From Paraburkholderia sejongensis (GTDB taxonomy: Bacteria; Pseudomonadota; Gammaproteobacteria; Burkholderiales; Burkholderiaceae), in assembly GCF_020880815.1 (NCBI RefSeq), contig NZ_JAJITD010000007.1, forward strand, positions 248,001-312,000: 64,000 nucleotides of DNA, read 5' to 3'. This document shows, one piece after another, positions 43,972 to 51,918 of this stretch (position 1 is its first letter; each line of letters begins with the position of its first letter). Under the pieces are notes generated by a model, which did not search any database, was not told the origin of the DNA, and was given only the letters and a program-made list of their open reading frames with translations. The position numbers were made by a program, and so were the translations under genes.

Positions 43972-44614
43972 GGGCGGGCCGCGGTGGCAGCCTGCGCGCG
44001 GTTCGCCGGATGCGGGCGAAGCGGTGGCGTGAAGGCATCGTGTGCGATACGCGGGATCTGCATCAACACGGTTCTCCGGACATTCGAAAGTTGCGGCGGC
44101 TCGACGCGAAACGGGCGCGGCTCGCGCCCGTCGGCCGGTTGCTTCAGCGCGCGTCTGGCCGGTTCGGTGACAGGCGGGCGCCGGGCCATGGGTTGCTTTA
44201 CATGCCGGCGCAGCCATCCGACACACGCTGGCGGGCGCGCTTGCCCATGCCGTCGAACCCGCCACTCTAGCGCGGCGGTGGGCCGCCCGGCAAGCCGCTC
44301 GCGGTATGCCGCACGCCTGCCGACGCTATGTGCGCTTGCCCACAGTCTGTGGATAACTTTGTGGAGAACCGGCCTTCCGATCGCCGGGAAGCGCCGCCAC
44401 GCCGCATCCGAATCGGCGGCGCGCCGTCCTGGGCAGTTATAAACGCCATATAAATCAAAGGCATGCCCTAAATTCTCGCGCGGCGATTCAGGCTCTGGCG
44501 TAATTCGTCAGGCGGTTCCCGCCATGTGGACACTTTTAACAGTTCTGCGATCACGCTGGACGTCGCTGGCCGGTCGGTCTATCGTCTGTCCGGCCAGTTC
44601 AATTTATTCCTCGC
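43972..44614. other. 643-bp gap between lpxK and xseA without a clear gene
   Basis: Two divergent genes face outward from this gap. I find no convincing ORF: a 73-codon frame on the minus strand (43968-44189) is Arg/Pro-rich and lacks a ribosome site. There is a perfect DnaA-box sequence at 44348-44356, and the base composition is lower in GC near 44440-44480. Promoters of lpxK and xseA must lie here. Confidence 0.5.
44348..44356 (-). promoter_or_regulatory. Perfect DnaA-box sequence
   Basis: TGTGGATAA is the exact complement of the consensus box TTATCCACA. A near match (TGTGGAGAA) begins 13 bases downstream at 44361. Single boxes can occur by chance, though in GC-rich DNA this is less common. 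Confidence 0.4.
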
Positions 44615-45994
44615 ATGAATCCCGAAAGCCCCTTTGCTTCGCCGGCGACGCCCGGCGGTGAGGTCGTCGTTCCCGTTTCCGCGCTCAATCGCGCGATCGG
44701 CTCGATGCTCGAACGCTCGTTTCCGCTCGTCTGGGTGGCCGGTGAAGTTTCCAACTTCACGCGCGCCGCGAGCGGCCACTGGTATTTCTCGATCAAGGAC
44801 GCGCAGGCGCAGATGCGCTGCGTGATGTTTCGCGGCCGCGCGCAATACGCGGAATTCACGCCGCGCGAAGGCGACCGCATCGAAGTGCGCGCGCTCGTCA
44901 CCATGTACGAACCGCGCGGTGAGCTGCAACTGAACGTGGAAGCGGTGCGCCGCACCGGCCAGGGCCGTCTGTACGAAGCGTTTCTGCGGCTCAAGGCGCA
45001 GCTCGAGGCCGAGGGGCTGTTCGCGGCCGAGCGCAAGCGCGCGCTGCCCACCCATCCGCGCGCGATCGGCATCGTCACGTCGTTGCAGGCGGCCGCGTTG
45101 CGCGACGTGCTGACCACGCTGTCGCGGCGTGCGCCGCATATTCCGGTGATCGTTTATCCGGCGCCGGTGCAGGGCGCGGGCGTGAGCGCGAAGCTCGCGG
45201 CAATGGTCGAGGCGGCCGGCGCGCGGCGCGAAGTCGACGTGCTGATCGTGTGCCGCGGCGGCGGCTCGATCGAAGACCTGTGGGCGTTCAACGAAGAGGT
45301 GCTCGCACGCGCGATCGCGCAGAGCGTGATCCCGGTGGTCAGCGGCGTCGGTCACGAAACCGATTTCACGATCGCCGACTTTGCTGCCGACGTGCGCGCG
45401 CCGACCCCGACCGGCGCCGCCGAACTCGTCAGTCCGCAGCGCGTGATGCTGCTGCGCGAGCTGGATCACCGGCACGCGACGCTCGCTCGCGCGTTCGGCC
45501 GCATGATGGAGCGGCGCGCGCAGCAACTCGACTGGCTCGCGCGCCGGTTGGTGTCGCCGGCCGAACGGCTCGCGCGGCAACGCACGCATCTGCAACAGCT
45601 GCGGGTACGGCTCGCATCGGCGGGCGCGCGGCCGGTCCGCGATGCGCGGGCCCGCTTCGCACTGCTGCAGATGCGCTGGCAGCGCTGGCGTCCGGATCTC
45701 GCGGCCGAACAGGCGCGCGTGAATAATCTCGCGCAGCGTTTGAATGCGGCGTTGTTGCGCCAGCACGAACGTCAGCACGCGCGAATCGATACGCTGGCCG
45801 CGCGGCTCGAAGTGCTCAGTCCACAGCGCACGCTCGAACGCGGCTATGCGGCGGTACTCGACGCCCAAAGCGGTCGCGCGATTCGCGCGCCGTCGTCGCT
45901 GAAACCCGGCCGACGTCTCACGGTGCATCTCGCCGACGGCTCGGCCGATGTCGCGCTCGCCGATGTGCAAGCGCGCCTGACCGACGCTTTCTGA
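44615..45994 (+). CDS. xseA: Exodeoxyribonuclease VII large subunit
   Basis: Catalytic subunit of the single-strand nuclease exo VII. An N-terminal OB-fold (PVSALNRAIGSMLERSFPLV then VWVAGEVSNFTRAASGHWYF and FSIKDAQAQMRCVMFR) is followed by the catalytic region with AIGIVTSLQAAALRDVLTTL, VYPAPVQGAGVSAKLAAM, CRGGGSIEDLWAFNEEVLAR and SGVGHETDFTIADFAADVRA. The C-terminal coiled-coil arm (about 285-400) is Arg/Gln-rich. 459 residues, normal. XseB is not in this window. Confidence 0.95.
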   Translation: MNPESPFASPATPGGEVVVPVSALNRAIGSMLERSFPLVWVAGEVSNFTRAASGHWYFSIKDAQAQMRCVMFRGRAQYAEFTPREGDRIEVRALVTMYEPRGELQLNVEAVRRTGQGRLYEAFLRLKAQLEAEGLFAAERKRALPTHPRAIGIVTSLQAAALRDVLTTLSRRAPHIPVIVYPAPVQGAGVSAKLAAMVEAAGARREVDVLIVCRGGGSIEDLWAFNEEVLARAIAQSVIPVVSGVGHETDFTIADFAADVRAPTPTGAAELVSPQRVMLLRELDHRHATLARAFGRMMERRAQQLDWLARRLVSPAERLARQRTHLQQLRVRLASAGARPVRDARARFALLQMRWQRWRPDLAAEQARVNNLAQRLNAALLRQHERQHARIDTLAARLEVLSPQRTLERGYAAVLDAQSGRAIRAPSSLKPGRRLTVHLADGSADVALADVQARLTDAF

Positions 45995-46132
45995 CGTTTC
46001 ATCGCTGATTCGCCGCCGCCTCGGCGGGGCGTCGTGATGCTCTTTTGCGAGGCCTTGGCACGCGGTGTGCGCACCCGTTCCGGAGGCCTTACGCACCGCG
46101 TGTTTACCATGCTGGGCATAAAGTCCGTTGGT

Positions 46133-46161
46133 TTGCGGGGTTATTCCAACTCGCCTACAAT
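46133..46161 (+). promoter_or_regulatory. Predicted sodB promoter
   Basis: TTGCGG (46133-46138) and TACAAT (46156-46161) are 17 bases apart, the best sigma-70-type match upstream of sodB. Transcription would start near 46168, about 54 bases before the ATG. Confidence 0.65.
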
Positions 46162-46221
46162 CGAGTGCTCGAAAGCGTCATCCGCAGACTCCCCACAACA
46201 GATACTGAGAAGGAAAGCACC

Positions 46222-46800
46222 ATGGAACATACGCTCCCGCCGCTGCCGTTCGCGAAAAACGCGCTCGCACCGCACATGTCGGAAGAGACGCTCGAGTTTC
46301 ACTACGGCAAGCATCACCAGACCTATGTGACCAACCTGAACAATCTGATCAAGGGCACGGAATTCGAAAACCTGTCGCTGGAAGAGATCGTCAAGAAGTC
46401 GTCGGGCGGCATCTTCAATAACTCGGCTCAGGTGTGGAACCACACGTTCTTCTGGAACAGCCTGTCGCCGCAGGGTGGCGGTGCTCCGACCGGCGCGCTC
46501 GCCGATGCGATCAACGCCAAGTGGGGTTCGTTCGACAAGTTCAAGGAAGAATTCGCGAAGACCGCAGTCGGCACGTTCGGCTCGGGCTGGGCATGGCTCG
46601 TGAAGAAGGCCGACGGTTCGCTCGACCTCGTGTCGACGAGCAACGCCGCCACGCCGCTCACCACCGACGCCAAGGCACTGCTGACGATCGACGTGTGGGA
46701 GCACGCGTACTACATCGACTACCGCAATGCGCGTCCGAAGTTCGTCGAAGCGTACTGGAACATCGTCAACTGGGACTTCGCTGCGAAGAACTTCGCGTAA
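46222..46800 (+). CDS. sodB: Superoxide dismutase, iron type
   Basis: Dismutates superoxide in the cytoplasm. It starts EHTLPPLPFAKNALAPHMSE, with the metal His in LEFHYGKHHQTYVTNLN near residue 27. The second His is in FNNSAQVWNHTFFWNSL near 74. GSGWAWLVKKADGSLDLVST and the Asp/His pair in LLTIDVWEHAYYIDYRNARP follow, cited as DVWEHAYYIDY. The Phe-rich FFWNS and the GSGWAW context favour Fe over Mn. 192 residues. AGAAGGA precedes the ATG. Confidence 0.95.
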   Translation: MEHTLPPLPFAKNALAPHMSEETLEFHYGKHHQTYVTNLNNLIKGTEFENLSLEEIVKKSSGGIFNNSAQVWNHTFFWNSLSPQGGGAPTGALADAINAKWGSFDKFKEEFAKTAVGTFGSGWAWLVKKADGSLDLVSTSNAATPLTTDAKALLTIDVWEHAYYIDYRNARPKFVEAYWNIVNWDFAAKNFA

Positions 46801-46902
46801 GAGCCGGTTGCTGCGCGCCGCGCGCGGTCGTGACATGACGCGAGGCTCGACCGGTTCGAACTGATTTCGCCGGTTGCGGTCGATTGCGGCGGCAAAAATG
46901 AG

Positions 46903-46932
46903 AAAGCCCTCCTTGCGAGGGCTTTTCGTTTT
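46903..46932 (+). terminator. Intrinsic terminator after sodB
   Basis: AAAGCCCTC and GAGGGCTTT pair around a five-base loop (46903-46925) and are followed by a T-rich tail. The remaining ~330 bp up to the lipoprotein gene show no gene. Confidence 0.88.
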
Positions 46933-47267
46933 TGGGCGGGCGTTTATTTTTCTGGCGCTATGTTGAGGCGGGCGCGCGCGGTTGCGGGTATCTTTCTTGC
47001 GGCCGGCCGGAAACAAGATTGTCACAGTTGGTAACTGCGGGTGGGGTGGGCGCGGCGAGCGAAGTGGGCGGTGGAACACGCTGGTTTTTCGCAGCTTGCT
47101 GATTGCTTTCGTGTTGGATAAGACCGGCGCAGCGGCTTGCCGTCTTTTCTCGCCACTTACGTCGGGGCGACGATGCAGTGACGAAAAACTTTCTGTAACG
47201 AAGCGGTAACCACGGAATTTAGCGATTAGCCTAACGTTTGAATTTCAATCGTTCGAAGTGCACTACC

Positions 47268-47816
47268 ATGATTTCCAGCAATAAATCGGTTCTCCTCGCT
47301 GTTCCCGTCGCCGTCTTGGCGCTTGCGCTCGGTGGCTGCGCGGTGGTGCCGCCGAGCGGCCCGAGCGTGGTCGCGATGCCGTACCGCGGCGAGCCGCTTA
47401 GCGAGTTCCAGCAGCACGACTACGAGTGTCGCGATTACGCGAACCACACGACTAACTCGTCCGGCGCCGCCCAGGCCGCTACGACGAACAGCGTGAACAG
47501 CGCGGCGCTCGGCACGTTCGGCGGCGCGGCAGTCGGCGCGCTGTTGGGTGCGGCAGCGGGCAATGCGGGCGCGGGGGCGGCGATAGGTGCGGGCAGCGGT
47601 TTGCTGATCGGTGGCGCGAACGGTGCGAATGGCGCCCAATACTCGGCGTCGGGTCTGCAGGCACAGTACGACGCGGCCTACGCACAGTGCATGACCTCGA
47701 AGGGCGACACCATCGCGCAACCGCAGCCTTACTACGCGCCGCAGCCGGTATATGTCGCGCCCCGGCCTTATTACGCGCCGCCGCCGGTCATGTATTCGCC
47801 TTATCCGTACTACTGA
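47268..47816 (+). CDS. Outer-membrane lipoprotein with glycine-zipper segment
   Basis: Exported lipoprotein of 182 residues. The signal ends in the lipobox ALALGGC near residue 23, so Cys23 would be lipidated; the +2 Ala favours outer-membrane sorting. A glycine-zipper region (about 80-118: GGAAVGALLGAAAGNAGAG and AIGAGSGLLIGG) could insert in or span a membrane. The C-terminus is Tyr/Pro-rich (PYYAPQPVYVAPRPYYAP). The segment LQAQYDAAYAQCMTSKGD holds a Cys that may pair with the earlier YECRDY. Such proteins are common in Burkholderia; function unknown. Confidence 0.85.
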   Translation: MISSNKSVLLAVPVAVLALALGGCAVVPPSGPSVVAMPYRGEPLSEFQQHDYECRDYANHTTNSSGAAQAATTNSVNSAALGTFGGAAVGALLGAAAGNAGAGAAIGAGSGLLIGGANGANGAQYSASGLQAQYDAAYAQCMTSKGDTIAQPQPYYAPQPVYVAPRPYYAPPPVMYSPYPYY

Positions 47817-48078
47817 GCGGTGATCCCTTTCTTCTGATCTGATCAACAGAGCTGCTCGCTTCCGCCGTTCTGCAATGCATCGTGCAGAGCAAGTGCCGCA
47901 AGCGGGCGTTGCAAAGATTCGTTCACGTCTGGCAGATCGGCGCTAAGCGAAGCGGTAGCGCCGTCTGCGTTGTTACGGAAACCTGAATGAACCGCGCGCT
48001 GCGATCTGGATGCCGGAGCGGCGAAGCGTGCGCGGTGTCCGGCTTGTTGCGCAGCTTACCGAACGCGTTGTTTCGCGT

Positions 48079-49731
48079 TTATTCAGCGTTGTCCGTTGCT
48101 CCCGCTTTGCGCGGACGACGACCGCGCGACGGGGTCTTGCGAGCCGTCTTTTTAGCCGCCGCGGGCGCCTGCTCCGCACTGGCCGCCGAAGTACCATCCT
48201 CGGGTGGTGCTGCGATTTCCGGCACTTCATCGATCGTTCGCGGCGGGCTCTTCTTCACCTTCTTTGCAGCCGTTTTTCGCGATGCGCGTTTTTTCGCGGG
48301 TTGCGGCTGTTCTGCTTGCCCGACGTCTGAGAGCGGGGCAGCTTCGTCTTCGTGACCGATGGCGGCCGGTTCCGCGCCAACATCTCGTGGTGCGGCGCTG
48401 GAGCGGGTTTGGCGCAGGTCGCCTGCCGACTCCGCTGCGGACGGCCTCCGCTCGTGTGTTTCCCCGTGCGCCTGCTGCTGCGGGACGCGCGTCACATGTT
48501 CAGCACGTTCGTCATCTGTGGCCGCTTCTGACTGCGCGGCAACAACCGGTTCGATCACACTGGCTTGCCGATGAGCAGCCTGTTCGCGAGCGGATTCGTC
48601 ACGAGCGGCGTCCTGCTGCGCACGAGCCGCCTTGCGATTACCCCGGTCCTTGCGCCGCGACTTGTGCTTGCCGCCCGACTCGAAGGACGCCGCTTGCGCG
48701 GTCTGAGCCTCATATGAATGAGCCGCCGCCGGCTCGCCCGTTCGTGCCTCGGCCGGCTCATTCACGGTTTCATTCGCCGCTTCGTTTGCAGCCTGATTCG
48801 CTGCTTCACTTGCCGCTTCATTCGCCGCTTCATTCGCCGCATCACTTACGGCTTCATTCGAGGTCTCCCCGGGGGCCTCGCCGGCGACGCTCACCGCCGT
48901 GCTCCGGTACACATACGCCCCCGACTTCTCATCGCGGCCGAACTCGAGCAGTCCGCGCGCCTGGGCCTCTTCCAGCAGATTGCCGAACGCGCGAAAACCG
49001 TAGTACGTCTCGTTGAAATCGGGTTTGCGTCGTTTGATCGCGTTTTTCAGCACGGACGCCCAGATCTTGCCGCTGTCGCCGCGTTCGGACGCGAGTGCAT
49101 CGAACGTCTGCACGGCAATTTCGACCGCCTTGCTGCGGCGTTTTTCGAGGTCTTCCTTCGGCCGCGCCTTTTCTTCGTCCGGTGCGCGTTTCGCTGCCTG
49201 CTGCGCGTTCGGCTGCTGGCGCGACGACTCGCGCCGCGCGACCGCGCGCTGACTTTCGCGCACGAGGTCGTCGTAAAAGAAGAACTCGTCGCAGTTCGCG
49301 ATCAGCAAATCCGACGTGGATTGCTGTACGCCGACGCCGATCACCTGCTTCGCGTTCTCGCGCAATTTCGACACGAGCGGCGAAAAATCCGAGTCGCCGC
49401 TGATGATCACGAATGTGTTGACGTGCGATTTCGTGTAGCAGAGGTCGAGCGCGTCGACTACCAGCCGGATGTCGGCGGAATTCTTGCCCGATTGACGTAC
49501 GTGCGGAATTTCGATCAGCTCGAAATTGGCCTCGTGCATCGCCCCTTTGAAACTCTTGTAGCGGTCCCAGTCGCAATACGCTTTCTTGACGACGATGCTG
49601 CCCTTCAGCAGAAGCCGTTCGAGTACCAGCTTGATGTCGAACTTGTCGTACTTCGCGTCGCGCACGCCGAGCGCGACGTTTTCGAAGTCGCAAAACAGCG
49701 CCATGCTGACGTTTTCGTTGGATGCCGCCAT
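48079..49731 (-). CDS. NYN-domain protein with LOTUS-like domain and long basic Ala/Lys-rich tail
   Basis: Predicted PIN-like ribonuclease or RNA-handling protein, 550 residues. The NYN/LabA domain (about 8-150) shows MALFCDFENVALGVRDAKYD with the acidic Asp, SGKNSADIRLVVDALDLCYT with the second acidic pair, and FVIISGDSDFSPLVSKLREN with the Asp-x-Asp. A LOTUS/OST-HTH-like segment follows (about 210-285: IWASVLKNAIKRRKPDFNET, YYGFRAFGNLLEEAQARGLL). The remaining half is low complexity: Ala-Asn-Glu repeats (about 295-340), then a Lys/Ala/Pro-rich end resembling histone H1. ATG 49731 has GGAGAGAT upstream. clpP lies 140 bp upstream on the same strand. Domains are confident, biological target unknown. 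Confidence 0.85.
   Translation of the reverse strand: MAASNENVSMALFCDFENVALGVRDAKYDKFDIKLVLERLLLKGSIVVKKAYCDWDRYKSFKGAMHEANFELIEIPHVRQSGKNSADIRLVVDALDLCYTKSHVNTFVIISGDSDFSPLVSKLRENAKQVIGVGVQQSTSDLLIANCDEFFFYDDLVRESQRAVARRESSRQQPNAQQAAKRAPDEEKARPKEDLEKRRSKAVEIAVQTFDALASERGDSGKIWASVLKNAIKRRKPDFNETYYGFRAFGNLLEEAQARGLLEFGRDEKSGAYVYRSTAVSVAGEAPGETSNEAVSDAANEAANEAASEAANQAANEAANETVNEPAEARTGEPAAAHSYEAQTAQAASFESGGKHKSRRKDRGNRKAARAQQDAARDESAREQAAHRQASVIEPVVAAQSEAATDDERAEHVTRVPQQQAHGETHERRPSAAESAGDLRQTRSSAAPRDVGAEPAAIGHEDEAAPLSDVGQAEQPQPAKKRASRKTAAKKVKKSPPRTIDEVPEIAAPPEDGTSAASAEQAPAAAKKTARKTPSRGRRPRKAGATDNAE
48757..48862. repeat. Degenerate 12-bp repeat coding for Ala-Asn-Glu-Ala units
   Basis: About nine imperfect copies of a 12-bp unit close to GCTTCATTCGCC (plus strand) run through the middle of the NYN-protein gene. 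Each copy encodes four residues of the NEAA type, so copy-number change would keep the frame. Confidence 0.75.
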
Positions 49732-49871
49732 GTATCTCTCCATTGAAGCGGTCGTCGAACTCGACGAATCGCGACATGATAGCGACTCCAGCGAAGGTGA
49801 GCAGCTTTTGTGCTCCGAGCGCACCGACAGGTGCGCGCAACTCTCCGGCAAACGGGCACATGTTCGTTCCG

Positions 49872-50519
49872 TCACGCATGTTCATGATGAGGTACGGGGC
49901 CCAGCGCTGCCCGGGTTTCCAGCACTTCGTCGATCAACCCGTAGTTTCTCGCTTCGAGCGCCGACATGAAGTTGTCACGGTCGGTGTCGCGCGCGATTTC
50001 CTCGACGCTACGCCCGGTTCGCTCGGCCATCATCGCGTTCAGACGCGCGCGGTTGTACAGCACCTCTTTCGCCTGAATCTCGACGTCCGCGGCGGTGCCC
50101 TGACCGCCGCCGGACGGCTGGTGAATCATGATCCGGGCATTCGGGAGTGCGTAGCGTTTGCCGCGCTGGCCCGCGGTGAGCAGGAAGGTGCCCATGCTGG
50201 CGGCGAAGCCCGTGCACAACGTGGAGACCTCGGGCTTGATGAACTGCATGGTGTCGTAAATCGCGAGGCCGTCGTACACCGAGCCGCCCGGCGAATTGAT
50301 GTAAAACGAAATATCCTTATCCGGATTCTCCGATTCGAGAAACAGCAGTTGCGCGACGATCAAGCTGGCCGACTGCTCGTTCACCGGACCGATCAGAAAC
50401 ACGATGCGTTCGCGCAGCAGGCGCGAGTAGATGTCATACGCGCGCTCGCCGCGCCCCGACTGTTCGATCACGGTTGGCACGAGGCCGAGACCGGAAATGG
50501 ATGGATAGCTCGACGACAT
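49872..50519 (-). CDS. clpP: ClpP-family serine protease, stand-alone paralogue
   Basis: Proteolytic subunit of a Clp protease, 215 residues. SRLLRERIVFLIGPVNEQSA, FYINSPGGSVYDGLAIYDTM, the catalytic Ser in CTGFAASMGTFLLTAGQ, the catalytic His in ARIMIHQPSGGGQGTAADVE and the Asp in RDTDRDNFMSALEA are all present, so the triad is intact. No tig, clpX or lon lies beside it, so this is likely a second ClpP besides the usual tig-clpP-clpX-lon copy (which would be elsewhere). It precedes the NYN-protein gene by 140 bp in the same direction. Confidence 0.9.
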   Translation of the reverse strand: MSSSYPSISGLGLVPTVIEQSGRGERAYDIYSRLLRERIVFLIGPVNEQSASLIVAQLLFLESENPDKDISFYINSPGGSVYDGLAIYDTMQFIKPEVSTLCTGFAASMGTFLLTAGQRGKRYALPNARIMIHQPSGGGQGTAADVEIQAKEVLYNRARLNAMMAERTGRSVEEIARDTDRDNFMSALEARNYGLIDEVLETRAALGPVPHHEHA

Positions 50520-50778
50520 AGGCTCCTCGTTCTATGGCGACTGGGTGGCGCGATTGCGCAGGCGGCGCCAGACGCGGAGTTGCTCGCGCCGCGCGCCGGT
50601 TGTTGTTCATTTGACGACGCAGCGGTCGCCCGTGTGACAGGATTATTTTTGTGTTTCGCTGTCACATCTCTAGTGGCCGACGCGTCAAGCTCAGGTATGC
50701 CGTCGCTGGTGCGCGCCTGAACTGCACCGCGGCCCGGCTCGCGTTTCTTTTTCACCGCACGAATCTGGAGGTCTACGC

Positions 50779-51918
50779 ATGACGGAACAGGGAATCGACA
50801 AGGCATCCAGCTTCGAAGCGGCGCGCGCCCGGTTGCTGGCGCTTGCGTACCGGATGCTCGGCAGCCGCGCGGAAGCGGAAGACGTGGTGCAGGACGTGTG
50901 GCTCAAATGGCATCTGGCGCAGACGCAGGCGGTGCAAACGCCGGCCGCGTGGCTGACCACACTGACCACGCGTACCGCCATCGACCGGCTGCGGCACGCG
51001 CAGCGCGAGCGCTCGTCGCAGGCCAGCGGCTGGTTGCCGGAGCCGTGGCTCGATCAGGTCGCGCCATCGGCGGAGGAGTTGGCGCTGCGCGCGGCGGATA
51101 TGTCATATGGCGTGATGCTGCTGCTCGAGCATCTGAAACCCGACGAACGCGCGGCATTCGTCCTGCACGAGGCGTTCGACTGCGACTATGCGGAGATTGG
51201 GTCGATTCTCGAGCGCACGCCGGCCGCTTGCCGGCAGATCGTCCACCGGGCCAAAGCGCGTTTGCGCCGTGCGGGCGCACCGTTGGAGCGGCCCGATCCG
51301 GTGGTGCACGCGCGTATCGTCGAGCGTTTGCGCGCGGCTTTGGAAGCCCAGGACCGGACCAGCCTGCTGCGGCTCTTCAGCAGCACGCCCGAACTGATCA
51401 GCGACGCGCCGTTGGGCGCGTCGTTGGTTCCGCCGCAGGTTCTGCCACGGCATGAGCCGGCACGTACTGCGCTGCACGCGCCGCTCGAACCGTCCGTGAA
51501 AGACCCCGCCGGCGTCAGCTGCAGCGCCTCGCTCAGCGCGCCGTCCCGCACAGCTGCAGCCGCATCGGCGCACAGCGGCGAGCCGGTTGGCGGCCCGGGA
51601 TGGATGGGGACGATCGCAGCGCTCGCGCGGCAAGCGGGTCACGCGGAGGTCGTGTCGATGGCGGGAGCGCTGTGTATCGCGTTGTGTTGCGACGGCGATG
51701 TGGTCGGCGTGATCGACGTGCTGACGGACGGCGCAACAGATGAATCAGCACGGATCGTCTCTGTGCGCATCGTGACCAGCGCCGCGCGCTTGCAGGCGGC
51801 CAACCAGCTGCTGGGTCGGGAAGCGGTCCGCCAGCTGCTGGCCCGGATCCGGGATCAACCGGGCGCTTCAGCTTCAGTTGCGGTGAGCCGCGACTTCCCA
51901 GTTGATGTCGACGCATAA
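50779..51918 (+). CDS. SigJ-like ECF sigma factor with C-terminal extension
   Basis: RNA polymerase sigma factor, extracytoplasmic-function type, 379 residues. Region 2 is FEAARARLLALAYRMLGSRA then AEDVVQDVWLKWHLA near residue 35. Region 4 is LLLEHLKPDERAAFVLHEAF then YAEIGSILERTPAACRQIVH near 135. ECF sigmas are about 200 residues; the remaining 190 form a SnoaL-like extension (about 185-375, VHARIVERLRAALEAQDRTS) as in ECF41/SigJ groups, where the extension replaces an anti-sigma factor. Here the extension is interrupted by a Pro/Ser/Ala-rich stretch (about 225-275). Its 3' end overlaps the EAL gene antisense by 45 bases. ATG follows GGAGG. Confidence 0.85.
   Translation: MTEQGIDKASSFEAARARLLALAYRMLGSRAEAEDVVQDVWLKWHLAQTQAVQTPAAWLTTLTTRTAIDRLRHAQRERSSQASGWLPEPWLDQVAPSAEELALRAADMSYGVMLLLEHLKPDERAAFVLHEAFDCDYAEIGSILERTPAACRQIVHRAKARLRRAGAPLERPDPVVHARIVERLRAALEAQDRTSLLRLFSSTPELISDAPLGASLVPPQVLPRHEPARTALHAPLEPSVKDPAGVSCSASLSAPSRTAAAASAHSGEPVGGPGWMGTIAALARQAGHAEVVSMAGALCIALCCDGDVVGVIDVLTDGATDESARIVSVRIVTSAARLQAANQLLGREAVRQLLARIRDQPGASASVAVSRDFPVDVDA

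Noticed and set aside
43968..44189. 73-codon frame on the minus strand in the lpxK-xseA gap
   Set aside because: It overlaps the lpxK start, is Arg/Pro-rich and has no ribosome site or similarity to ExbD/ExbB.
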